From NCBI GenBank assembly GCA_037178855.1, contig JASJZC010000001.1, positions 4,588,001 through 4,652,000 on the forward strand: DNA of 64,000 nt, read 5' to 3'. This document shows, piece after piece, positions 1-14,351 of this stretch (the first letter of the stretch is position 1; each line of letters starts with the position of its first letter). Under the pieces are notes generated by a model. The model saw only the letters and a list, made by a program, of their open reading frames with translations. It searched no databases and was not told the DNA's origin. The position numbers and the translations under genes are program-made. The stretch is from Oscheius sp. JU75 (Eukaryota > Nematoda > Chromadorea > Rhabditida > Rhabditidae).

Positions 1-1194
1 GAATCATTGTCGGGGGAAGAGAGAAAAGCTCAGAATGACGAAATCGATAGCCTCTTGCTTTTTTTTCTCATTTCTTTCCTTCCAGTTGAGAACTTGTATC
101 CTACCTATAAAAACTGGTCTGTGAAAAGTAATTTACCAAAATTGTCTGCAAGACTTGAATTGTGGAGTACAAAAATAATAAAAGTGTTTGTAAAAACGAA
201 AGAACAGGGGAGTATAGGTATACTATTTTATTTGACGGTTTCTAAGAGGGTTCCTTGCCACTCCCATGTCTCGAACCCATTCTTCTCCGTCCAGTCTTGC
301 CGCTCTCGTCCATGTCGCCGGGGATCTTCCGATTCTCTCGAATGCTCTTCTCAGACCATTTTCTCAAGTCATGTAGGGTCTTTCCGCGATCGTCATTGAT
401 CTAGAGGAAACCATTCAGCTGTGGCTTTCGACAATCTTGTCCTGTCCATCAGAGCCACCCTTCACATCGCCGTTCCTCACGTGGTCGAGAAGGGTCAGCC
501 GCCCCTGGCCTGGCCGGCCAATCTGCTGCTCAAAGTTTTTTTTCAGGCTTGTGATCGCTGTTGATTAGCTTCCATTCTGAAGAAAAGGAACCACACATAG
601 TCACACCAAAGTTTATTCGCGAGGCAAACCAATCGTGAATTCATCACATACTATTTACAATGCTTCCATGAAGAAAGTGTAATTGGAATACCTAGAACAT
701 AAAGAGAGGTGAATAGAGAGCCAGTGGAGGGAGGGATTCAATTGGATACATGAAAGAGCTAGTTCGAATCATACCTAGTACACAATAGAAATCTGAGTAG
801 CAACGCCATACCCTAAATTGGCATGAACTTAATAGGTTGCCAGTCAAAAGCAAGCGAAAAGGACCAATTGAAGAGCAAGGCAATTGCAGGCGGAACCAGG
901 AGAGAACCTGTGCCCTGACTATGTTGACGAGAAGAGACAAGTAAAGACCACAGAAAAGGGAGAACTATCTGGGTTTGAGTGAAGCCAGATAGAGAACCGA
1001 GAAAAACCTAGAGGCTATGGCGGCAAAACCTCCACGATCACAGTGACTAAGAAAACCCGCTGAGAAAGAGCCCCCTACTGCTGAGCAGAAAGGAATGACT
1101 ATAGCTCAGCTTAGGAGAGGGAGAAATATACACAATTGCCAGATGAGAAAAAAAGAGAAAGATAGGGAACCGTTTACTGCGACGTCCAGAAGAC
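1..1194. other. 3' flank of the A20/AN1 gene, with unresolved coding-like segments
   Basis: A reverse-strand AATAAA at 612-617 is a plausible poly(A) signal for the A20/AN1 gene that ends at 1195. Just beyond it on the minus strand, a TTCTTCAG acceptor at about 577-584 precedes an ATG at 575, as in a downstream operon gene, but that frame stops after 10 codons. Between 260 and 560 both strands contain stretches with coding-like wobble bases: plus frames around 267-367 and 419-565, minus frames around 256-532. I could not join them into one consistent gene. They may be the end of a gene entering from the left or a broken gene. No family was recognised. Confidence 0.3.
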
Positions 1195-1975
1195 TTAGAG
1201 CCTTGCGATTTTGTCGGAGACAACAACCGGGTTGTTCTTTCTGATCTCCTCACGCTCCATAGTTTTGTAGTCGAACGAGCAGTTGTGAGCCTTGTCATAG
1301 CGATGTTCGCCGCAATACAGTCCTCCACAGCGGCAGGTAAAGCCTAAAAATTTCCAATAAGAATATATGCTTCAAAAAGGAGATTAGGCAAAAAGGAGTG
1401 AAACAAAAACTCACCGGTTAGACCGACCCTCTTCTTGCACATGAGGCAGCGATTTGCTTTTTTAGAGGCAAGCGGCACGTCGACGGTAGGAGCCTCGATG
1501 ACGGGGCTAAATATGGAAGGTTTGTAAGCGGAATCATGAGCGAGTGGATTGTAGTGTGACGAAAAAGACAACGAGACCGTAAGAAGTAAAAGAACAAACC
1601 TAGGAATGGTTTGGCTGGCAATAGCATCATCACTTTCCAATTTTGCGGTCACTTCTGAAGACGCTAAGGCAGCTTGGGCGCAGGTCTGGGGAGTTTCGGT
1701 GGGATGCACCATATCGGCTGCGGTCGTGGAGGAAGAAGCTACCGGGACGGTGACTGAAACACAGAAAATTAGTCTCAATCTCATCATGCTGATGCAATTC
1801 GAATAGCTAATTGACCAAGAAACGAACCTGTGGGGGTAAGACGAGCGACATCCTGTTCTTGCTTGACTTGGTCTTTATAGCACTTCGAACAGAGTCCTTC
1901 ATTGGCAGGAGAGCCAAAGAATCCACATCCAGTACGGCACAGCGTGGTAGACTGTTGTTGCTGTTGGTTTTCCAT
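1195..1975 (-). CDS. A20/AN1-type zinc finger protein (ZFAND5/6-like)
   Basis: Four exons: 1975-1828, 1753-1600, 1506-1415 and 1343-1195. The N-terminal exon carries an A20 finger, with cysteines in [20 protein letters not shown] followed by CYK. The C-terminal two exons form an AN1 finger, with CLMCKKRVG, then [20 protein letters not shown] and a final CSFDYK. A Ser/Thr/Ala-rich linker separates them. The protein is about 175 residues, close to the vertebrate ZFAND5/6 layout. In that family A20 binds ubiquitin and AN1 helps couple ubiquitinated substrates to the proteasome, with roles in stress responses; this is family knowledge, not visible here. The stop is TAA at 1195-1197, with a poly(A) signal at 612-617, implying a roughly 600-nt 3' UTR. 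ZFAND5 and ZFAND6 cannot be told apart from this sequence. Confidence 0.9.
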
Positions 1976-4900
1976 CGAAATCTCTACTGTCTGAAAAAGA
2001 AATAATGAGCAAAGGATTTAGCTAGGAGAAGAAGGTTGGAAGAATGTCAAGGTATATTGGATGTGAAACGTAAAATAGAACCAACGGAGACGAGTGTAAC
2101 CTGTCCCTAGCCCGCGCCGCGTCCGCTCGCCGCACATAACACCGGGCGCAGCGCAATCGATACGCTGCGCATACAAAGTCTACATGATAGTGAATATGCG
2201 CTTCTGCTCGATTTCCTTCCGCAAAATCATGAATAAGATCACGCAGCGATCGACAAATTATCTTTTTCTACGTAGCATCCTCTTCCAATTGAAGGTAAGT
2301 GAGGCAAGAACTTTTGAGAGCACAACATGAAGAGGAAAGTGAGAGAAAGCATGATAGAAACCACTAGAGCAGATGTGAATTTAAAAAATGAAAGGCGGGG
2401 CCAGACTCTACAGCGAACCTCTCGTGCGTGCACTTTACGGACATCAGATGATCGCGCACAACTTTGATCTTGCTGGACGAAGCGAGTCCCTAGATAACCG
2501 ATAGGCTGCAGAGAGAAATAAAAAGAGTTTGTAATTGAGAGAAACAGGATTGGAAACGTGTGCTGATGAAACTGGAATCGATTCTCCAGCAACTTCAGTC
2601 GAAGCGAAGCTCCTAAAACAAAAGCAAAGAAGGAACAGCGCGAATTCAATGAAGAGTGCAGTAAAATTTACGAACAGACGCTTTCACTAGCTTTTGACAA
2701 AGGGACAATGCGTGGGAAAAGTTCCAGAACATCCGAAAATATCGGCTGAGCTCAGAGGCAGAATGATGACAAAGGTTTAAAGGACTGCCCACTGCTCGTG
2801 ACACACGGCGCATTGGCGTACTGTAGGTTTCACAGCGTACATCTGTCTCTAACAGAAATATTGACAAGCTTCTCTCTTTGCTGACTACAACCTATGATAG
2901 CACTACTCCCATGACCAAAACATTACGGAACGGCGATGGCTGTTCAGTCAACAACCGAGAACTCGTGATGAAAAAGTCGCGAAAATGGCCTGCCGAGTAG
3001 CGAGCGGAGATAGGATGTGGAGGCCGGCTGGTCTCTAAGGCCCGTCTGGCATCTAGAGGGCAGGGTCGGGCACGCGCAGACCGATTAAAGCACAGGGCCC
3101 GCCAACAGGAAGAATAAAGTGGGTGACCGAAAGAAGAGTGGGGACGCAAACAGCGCTGAAAAAACAATAACAAGGGGAGCAGTGGCAAACACAGAGATCG
3201 AAGCACGAGCCCGGTGGTTAGCCATAGAGGACGAGGTCAACTGGTTATCTTATCTAGAGGAGCTCGAGAGGGAGTAGGTCTGCCGACCTTTACAAGGACG
3301 TAGAATCGACTTTGAAAAAGTGCAGTCGTTTACCCTGCGAGTTTCGAAAGAAAAGGGGTAGTTTGAGCTAGAATATTGGAACAAAATGAGCGCGAACACC
3401 GCTAAATGAGGAAACCCCTGCATGATAACAACGGAACCGGAACATCGCCAAAGAGGGTTTGGGAGACGACACTGCGCACACCCAGGAAATCGTTCTTAAG
3501 CATTCGTGACAGAAAAACGCTGGAAGTGAATTTGTAGTGATTCAGCGTGTGCAGTCAAGCCCATGATCATAATGACCAGATGTCGCGAGCTGTGAAAGAC
3601 TAATGACTCCAAATTACGCTATTTTCTCACAACAATTAAGCCTAGGCGGTAAAATTTACAATGGAGACGGCCATAAACATATTTTCCGTTCAATAAGCTG
3701 ACTTTTGCTGTCATGACGTGCGAAGTCGGTGAGAAAAGACGCTAACAACAAGAATTAATTGCATAAAGCAATTTTTTAAAGGTGAATCATAGAAATGAGA
3801 AAGGTGCGATGAGGGAATGAAAATGGAAAAAGTTTTGGACGTGGTGAAAGGATGCGTGAAGTGAGTTGGCGCGCAAGCCTCGAACTTTCGGCGACAGAAG
3901 GCGGCAATTCAAACAATCTTTTTCTTCAAGATCCCCGCTTTCCAGATTGTTTTTCTCGGCTTCAATCTTATTTTCAACTAACCAAAGATGTCAGCGTAAG
4001 ATAATCTACGCAACGAGCACGTCATTGCCAGATTCATCATAGTGAAGCTGGAAAATCGGCTTCTCGCCAAGTCTAGACATTGGCCTAATCTACGGCAATT
4101 TCCTGAGCCACTGGCTGCCTTTGGTGGCGACTCGTTTTCCGACTAGCAATTAGAGAACAGAGACAGCATCAGTGTTGGGCCGGAGAGAGATTAAGAGAGC
4201 GACATAGACCCCCAGGCAACTGACAATTGGGTCCTGTCACGACTCTAATACATGGTAAACAGATGAAAAGGGAGATTTCCTCAGGCAAAATATGCATGAG
4301 GCGGAAGGGAACAATAGGACGTTTGTGCCCGAAGGTTCTCTGGAAATTACAGTAAAGTTCAGTCGCTAACAATTCTCGTGTGTGTCAGGCAAAAAGTCAT
4401 GCGGAGAAGAAGAGGTTAAATTTCAAAGGGGGAGAGAACGGTTTGCCCTCCAAACATTCAATAGAAGCCAGCGGCAAATAGTGAAAGAATCCGGTCGTAG
4501 GCACGGGGTACGCGTGACCCTGCGTGTGGTAGGCAGACAACCTGTTTGCCATTGAAAAGGGGAGAGAGCAGAGCGTAAAAGACATGGTCTGAACATCGAT
4601 CGTGCCCCGTGACTAGAATTTCATGGGTCCCCGAGAGCGGGAGAGAGAAAGACATGTGACGCCGTACGGGCGCGTCAGCACTGATAAACTGGGAAGAACG
4701 AGGCGAGGGGTTGGAAATGAATGTGGAGAGAAGGGTTTATGGGGAGGGAGGGACTTCCGCTGATCGCCATGAACTTTTAGGGCTCGAGGGAGGGAAGAGA
4801 GAGCAGGAAGCAATGAAACCCTCTCACCCCGGAAGACCCCAAGCCCCTCAATATTGATGGGGGCCTGTTCAAATATCGGATTGGGCACTCTCCCAGTCAA

Positions 4901-6193
4901 ACAGACGAGAGAGACAAGGCGTATGTTCATACGAAAAGGGCCCCTCGAACAGGCTTCGTGGGAAAGTTGCCTGGTCAGCTTCGGATCCGAACCAGTCTCT
5001 CCCCATGAAAGGAACTACATAACAAACGAGGAATCTATGATCAGGTGCTCATTAGACTCGTGCTTGAATCAACTGTCTCATTCCGCGAAAGTCTCGTGAG
5101 TCACGGGGGCCCCCAGCTGTTAGTCGACCACGGAAGCCATCGATTCTGACGTCTTTCGCGGGAGCGGAGCTGACTTCCTTGAAGGGGACTCTAACCAAGG
5201 GAAAGAGTCTCGAGGGGGCGTTTCAAAGAAGATGAAGACTGACGGATCTGATTAAGAAACTATGAGAGAACTTGCTGTGGGTAGTCAAGGAAACTCAGGG
5301 GCTTAGTCTATCGAAACTGAGACGATCACAAGACGCTCAACTGGAAGAAACTAACAAATCGAACAAAAATATGTAATGGATTATGGTCGCTTCTCAAAGT
5401 CTGACGTGTCTTGGCGCTAGAGGGAAGATTGGTTTCCGTGAAAGGGTCTAGACAGACTTGGTTAAAGAACTATGAGGACAATTATCTTATTAGACCAAAT
5501 TCTCACGTAGATGATCAAGAAAATGAAGAACGACCTATAGGAGCTGGTGGGAACAAAAGTTTAACCAGACCTCGTGTCTCACACTAAATGACCAAAGCCA
5601 TCAGCCTAAAGATAAGAGCAAATCGGAACAAAGAGAGAGAGAGAGAAAGAGAGAGAATCGACATGTTGAAGAGAGCTTACTTTCCTAATATAAAAGGACA
5701 AGGTAATTATAATGTTTCGAGGAAAAAGGGAGACCGTTTGGGAACAAGGGTTCTGTGAGACCATAGACCTAAACGATTCTGGTAGCTGATCAAGGTCTGC
5801 ACGTGACGAGACGCGACGAGGGCCTCCGCACCATTGAGGCACTTCCTCGTGGCGCACAAAGCGGCTGCCAGGGTCAGGCGAGACGCATGTGATGTGGCGG
5901 GGGACCGACTCGCTGGGGACGAAGTCCTTGGTGAAATTGGAAAAGAGGGAACATGAGTAATCGGAGGGTTCTAGAAACTTCGTCTCGTCACCAGGAACTG
6001 AAATCTCTGGGCGGGGGAGGAATGTTGACGATTATGCAACGATTTTTGATCATGTCCTTCCGAATGAACTATCAATTTGGGAGACCTCGTTTTGGCAGAG
6101 ATATGAGAAACTTTTTGACGATTCTCGGTGTTTATTCCCGACATAATCCCTGGACCACAAGGAACATTCTCGCAGGTTAAATAGAACAATTCA
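1976..6193. other. Gene-poor interval
   Basis: About 4.2 kb with no gene I can assign, apart from a weak candidate near 2229-2613. All frames are broken by stops. Short low-complexity runs occur, such as the GA-rich tract at 5630-5655. Two similar segments, around 5220-5290 and 5430-5480, share a TTAAGAAACTATGAG-like core (the second reads TTAAAGAACTATGAG), so a degenerate repeat may lie here. Downstream regulatory DNA or decayed mobile DNA are both possible. Confidence 0.3.
2229..2613 (+). CDS. Weak candidate small gene, unknown product
   Basis: An ATG at 2229 opens a 22-codon exon (starts MNKITQRS) ending in a strong AAG|GTAAGT donor at about 2294. Further along the same strand are two coding-like stretches: one around 2390-2470 (contains LVRALYGHQMIAHNF) and one at about 2550-2613 (contains DWKRVLMKLESILQQL then a stop). 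I could not find splice sites that join all three in one frame. The minus strand of the same interval also has a plausible intron (2613-2671) joining coding-like pieces, so the strand is not settled. No family is recognised. It may be a small mitochondrial-type protein, a decayed gene, or chance. Confidence 0.2.
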
Positions 6194-8338
6194 TTAGGAT
6201 TCAATGGTTTTCTTGACGTCTCTGACAGCCTTGACGCAATCTTCTGACGGATTGATCTGAAAAAGAATGTGCAAACAAGTGACACTACTCTCTGCTGCTC
6301 AACGGTCATGTTTTCTGCCTCACACTGCGTTGACGTCAATATAAGAATGGAAGAGTTCTTTCAGATTCGGGTTCAACAAAGAATTAATGCGTTCTTTCTC
6401 TCTCTCTCTCCACGATAAGTTCGATCACGTGAAATTGCGCTGGCAAACAGACAAGAGCGACTGGGACGAACCGATGTGGGGGGAAAGGGGCGCTTTTTGA
6501 GGTGACGAATGGCAAATAGCTCTTACCTGAGGAGAGGTAGAAGGCATGTCTTTGGCAAAGAACACGAAGGGCGTTGAGGCAAAGACGACGATTATTGAAA
6601 CGATGAGGAAGAGTCGAGACCACTGAAAGTCTTGTCTGGGTATCGAAGACTGTTACCTGATCGGGCGTATTATCTGGACAGGCAAAATGGACAGCGACTG
6701 GCAGCAGAAGAACAATCAGACAGAGGACAAATGAGGCGACTGACATGACAAAGTGGACGTGTTGACGGAAAACCTTAATACTGAAGATTCTCGGACGCAC
6801 TTAACGACTTAAAAAGTTTTTATAAACATACCATTTGGGCACATTTGACAGTTCCCACGGCATTCACTCCACTGAAAACGATGGCTGCTGTATAAGCAAT
6901 CTGTCCAATTGTGACTGAAGTAGTCTGGAAAATTCTTGTTCATTTTAACCGCACTTCAATTTACCATGCTCATGATTACGAAGCAGATTGCCATGACTCC
7001 TTGGCTGAGGGAGGCGAAACAGACGAAACGAGTTCTATTGGACACACAAGTCACTTTGTCAGACAAGGGTCCGAGAATGAACTTGGCTATGGCCGAAAGA
7101 ACGTAGGGGAGAGCTGTGGCGAAGCCAGTGGAGGCAATGTCTGAAGCAATTGCAATGTAAGGTCCAACAGGCTGTCAAAATGAGAGAGTAGTATACCCAC
7201 CGAGTCCGAGGACCTGGTTTAAATAGACCGGACCGTACAGAAGAAAGGTTTGGAAGCCGAGTGTGCCGCCGATAGTCGACAAAATGATGCTGTAGAAGCA
7301 AGAGTCACTGAGAATGACCATATAGGGAACACGTCTATCCTTCGATAGATGTGCTTTCCCACGACTGATTCTCTCCAGCTCGCGACTGGAAACTGTCTTG
7401 TGGCACTGCGGATTGTCGTGGTAGAAGAAGGAGAAGACAAGAAAGACGACGATCGAAATAATTCCATGAATGTAATAGTCACCCCTCCATCCCCAATGTG
7501 ATTGACTGAAAACAAAGTCAGCATGTTTGATATGTAACCTACCACATGTATCCCGAGACTGGCATAGTTATGATAGAACAGAACTGGATATGAGACGACA
7601 GAATGGCAATAAAACTACCGCCACCTTTTTCCGTTGCCCACTGGGAAGAGATCTGACCCGTTGCTGGATAGGATAGGGATGTTGGAATTCCCTGTAAATA
7701 ATTTTTCAAGATAGAAGTACATAGAAGATTTGCCTGAAGGATTCTAGCCAAGAAGACCGCATAATAGCCGAGATCGACTGCTACAGGAAACAGAAGTGTT
7801 GCGACGCCTGATATCATACAGTACAGTGCACAAACTCGGCTAGGGATCTTTTAGACATAGAGGATGATAGGACTTACCCGATACCCCATCTCTGGACGAA
7901 GAGACTCATCGGCAATGTTCCCATTAAACATCCTATGGAAATGGCCGAGAACAAGGCGTTTTTACTAGCAGAATCGTGGATCCAATGGGAGCCTGAATGT
8001 GTTTGCTTATTTTTTTTATTTGAGCCCATTTCTTGGGCACTGGACAACGTTTTGCAGCCCAGCAAAATGCTCTGGGAAGTTGTGGTTTTTAATCTGCTCT
8101 ACAAGTTTGTAAAACGTCACAAGCCTGAAAAACGACTGCTCGAGTCCTAATGCATTGAAAGAGACTTCACTATACCTGTGTCTGTAGAATTGGCCACATC
8201 TTCCATGCAGATCACGGTGAAGTTGAATGCAAGACTGTTGGAGAAGGCAAAGGTGAGACAAAGATGAGAAATAATGAGAATGACATATCGGGTCCTCCCG
8301 AAAAAGAATTGGGCGCTTTCTTTCTCTTTGGGTTCCAT
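6194..8338 (-). CDS. SLC17-family major facilitator (phosphate/sialin/vesicular glutamate transporter type)
   Basis: Exons include 8338-8176, 7993-7878, 7839-7734 and 7691-about 7551, with the last exon ending in TAA at 6194. The start is the ATG at 8338 (MEPKEKESAQFF), just before the first membrane helix. Family marks in order are: a long first loop with an N-glycosylation site in MEDVANSTDTG; GCLMGTLPMSLFVQRWG in helices 2-3; ARILQGIPTSLSYPA (family RILQG..xxFPA); SHWGWRGDYYIHG; a cytosolic loop; GFATALPYVLSAIAKF; the late motif YTAAIVFSGVNAVGTVKCAQ; and HFVMSVASFVLCLIVLLLPV. Length (about 440 residues) and 12-helix layout match SLC17 members, which move organic anions, phosphate or glutamate across plasma or vesicle membranes. 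Substrate cannot be assigned. Between exons 3 and 4 is a 42-nt GC-AG intron that is in frame and stop-free. Confidence 0.88.
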
Positions 8339-8634
8339 CTGTTCTGGTGCGACGAGACTTCTTTTTAGGTGCAGCTGGTCCTGCAGACTGCACCAGCCAG
8401 TGTCTTTATAGGCCAAACGGTCAAAAATTCGTTGACATAGACATAGTTCCTACTCGCCTCCTCATCAACATAACCGCTTATGCCGGCAAAAGTCATCCTG
8501 CAGCTGATGCCGGTCCTCGTAATCTGACGACGAAACTTTGACCCGCGTACAATTAGGAGAAATTAGACGGTTTTCTTTTTTTTTTTTTTTTTCTGATGTT
8601 TAGGGTCTAGAGAAGATCTTACAATCTTTTTTTA

Positions 8635-8791
8635 TCATAAGGTGATGGATCCTGGCCAAAACCTTCAGCGCGAGTTTCAGTTTACTAGGCATCGCAAAGC
8701 TGGCGCGAACATTTTTTTGGCCAGGTTTGCGATGCTGTATCTGAAACTCGTCCGAACACGTAAAACGTAAATCGTCATAATGTGACGGATC
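8635..8791. repeat. Foldback element flanked by imperfect direct repeats
   Basis: Two inverted repeats are interleaved: CCTGGCCAAAA (8651-8661) with its complement near 8715-8725, and a roughly 27-nt arm at 8671-8698 with its near-complement at 8726-8750, which share GAGTTTCAG and GCATCGCAAA. Imperfect 17-nt direct repeats, TCATAAgGTGAtGGATC and TCATAAtGTGAcGGATC, lie outside at 8635-8651 and 8775-8791. The structure resembles a small non-autonomous foldback or MITE-like insertion. No transposase is nearby. Confidence 0.55.
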
Positions 8792-9159
8792 TTTTTCAAG
8801 ATAAGAAGGTAGCGAAAGACAGATTTTTTTTTTGACGTAACAAGCTACATTATGTGGTCCCGCAAAACTTTTTTCAATTTGTTATACGCTCTACACATTC
8901 TTTAATTTTGACCGTCGAAGGTTGTTTCTGGCAAGACGGTTTTGACCAACTTGAAAGTATAAAGAGCTATATCGTCTTCGTCTGTCGTTAGCGTTTGCAC
9001 GAAAATGCGTCTGAAAATTTTAATTGTTCGTCGATTTTCATGGTGTTATCGTGGCTTTTTGGAGCTGTTGACGTTTACAAACGAAAGAGAATGTGCATTT
9101 TGCTAGAGGGTGAAGAGAAAATAGGGGAATGAAAAAAAAAATGAAAAATGAAAAAAAAA

Positions 9160-9203
9160 TGGGACACGCAAAGTGGCGTTACAGTATGCCAAATTGCGTC
9201 CCA
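9160..9203. repeat. Perfect-ended short hairpin
   Basis: Arms TGGGACacGCAAagTGGCGT (9160-9179) and ATGCCAaaTTGCGTCCCA (9186-9203) pair around a 6-nt loop. It sits just after an A-rich run, 9131-9159. It could be a hairpin repeat end or a structured RNA; no further copies were seen in the window. Confidence 0.5.
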
Positions 9204-10467
9204 AAAAGCGTTTTCTCTTTCTTGATGTTTCTTTCATGAATTCATTGGTTACTTTTCGCAAAAACTCCATTGTGGGGTGTCAGAGCGAGCACTCGCAGGG
9301 TTTCTGCAACAGGTTGCAGAGGAATTCCGACTAGAGCACGTAAAAAAGGTAGAAAATGTGAAGCATTGCAGTGATTATTGTTCTTTGATGAGAATTCGCT
9401 CCCCGGTGAGAGCGATAGACGGCATTCAGCTGATTTTTACCATAGCAGGGATTGACAGAGAGAGTAGCGCAGTCCGATCATAATCGACTTTGAGACCCCT
9501 TTGTTAAACGCAAAAACGTCTTTTCATCGTTTTTTTTTTCATCTTTTCCCACCTCTACAAAGAGCTCACTAATCCAATTGGATGGTGGGAAAAGGAGTTC
9601 GGAGGAATAGCTGCGAGTATAACAGTTGATCAAATAAAAGATGAGTCTGTCTACCTCGTAAAAGCATCAGCCCAACTTCTGACAAACTCTTTCGATTGCC
9701 CTCAGTTTTAACACAATCGACACTTCTAACTATATCCAGAGCGACGTCGCCAGAAGTCACAGACGACTGATGATTCCGACGAAAATAGTAGGTACACAGC
9801 TTGTTGTCAGAAGACTGAATTTTGACTCAATTCGCCTGGTAGAACTCATTTTTCCTCTCAAATCAACTGTTTCTTGGTATCCGTGTCATCAATGAATTGC
9901 TTCTGGACGGGCCGTTATCTGGACTTGAACGATGGCTACAATGGAAATCTCAGGAAAAACCAACCGAGTAAGCTCAAAGGTGTCGAGCAGGCTCTATGCA
10001 AACTAAGCCCTGAGGGGGATCTATTGAAGGGATGGGCACTTTTCCAGATGCTAGAAAACCAAGACCATTTAGACCATTGATAATATTCAATTTGTCTGCA
10101 AGCGTGATCTGAGAATCGCTATGACCAAGAGCATGGGTTATGCTGAGATTGATGCGGTCGATAAGGTGATTCCAGTCATCTCCAAATTTTCAGACAAAAG
10201 TTATGTCCAGACGCGACGTGAGGATCGTATTAACTGTCGACTTATGAGAATAAATTATCTTCGCTGGTGGGTTCAGAATCATCTGGTCGGAGTAAAGATT
10301 GAACGAGGAGTGCCTCGAATATCTCCACCCTCAAGTTCGAAGAACATTTGAAATTACCCAATACACAATGTTTTTAGAACTTGGATCTAGCGAACTGAAA
10401 GGAAAAAACTTTAATTACCCAATACACAAATTTGAAAACAAGTCAACGAAATACCTGCATCTCTTTG

Positions 10468-12240
<1,773 letters not shown>

Positions 12241-12798
12241 TCTCTGAAAAGAGTGCATTTTGCTAGGTAAACCTAGAGAGGAGCTGTGACGAAATTGCAG
12301 AAAGAGAAAGAGGAAAAAGAATGAGACTTTAAATTCCGCGCACATATCACACATTTGGCGGTGATTTGAATGAGTGTTTATTTTCTCATCGCTACTTTTA
12401 ACGTCCTTCTTTTTGTTGTGAAGCGAATTTTGTTGCAGATACAAGTTGCAGGCCTTTGTCTCGAAACTTAGGCTACCACCATTATATTGTGTCTCACAAC
12501 GTTCCAATTATCGTCCTCTTTGATTTGACCATTAAATACCTTTTCCCCAAAATTCAATCTTGGGAGATATGTCCTACTGTTGGGAAGTGCGCTCCATTGC
12601 CAGCGAGCGCTGAAGTACGTTCGCTCGGAACGAAAACGGGGCTAAAATCATCAAAATCTTGTTCGAAAAGAATTTTGCCCATTCTTTGCTGGAATTTCTC
12701 TTTTTATTCTCTTCCAGAATATTAGCAACGGTACTCTCAATAACCTCTCTTTATCCCGTTATTGGAACTACATCAATTTCAGACAGAACCGCGTCAAG
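12241..12798. other. Divergent promoter region between LETM1 and PSMC2
   Basis: A 558-bp spacer between two divergently transcribed genes. The PSMC2 ATG is preceded by an ATTTCAG at about 12775-12781, a likely trans-splice or intron acceptor. No TATA box is obvious. Nothing else could be assigned. Confidence 0.4.

Positions 12799-14351
<1,553 letters not shown>

Larger units (their letters stand above)
8339..10467. other. Gene-free gap with foldback repeats
   Basis: The interval between the SLC17 gene and the end of LETM1 contains T- and A-rich tracts (8575-8592, 9130-9158), two foldback structures listed separately, and many stops. Some plus-strand pieces look weakly protein-like: 9874-10080 (contains KLKGVEQALCKLSPEGDLL) and 10121-10351. 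They do not join into a gene and match no family I know. A short duplicated motif, ATTACCCAATACACAA, occurs near 10356 and 10414. Confidence 0.35.

Noticed and set aside
5600-5860. Minus-strand ORF with basic residues after the SLC17 gene
   Set aside because: It overlaps a GA-rich low-complexity run and lacks splice context or homology.
10405-10435. A TTTAATTACCCAA string matching the core of the nematode SL1 spliced leader
   Set aside because: The leader would continue GTTTGAG and be followed by a GT donor and an Sm site. Here it reads ATACACAAATTTG and none of these follow. A related copy at about 10356 shows it belongs to a local duplication.
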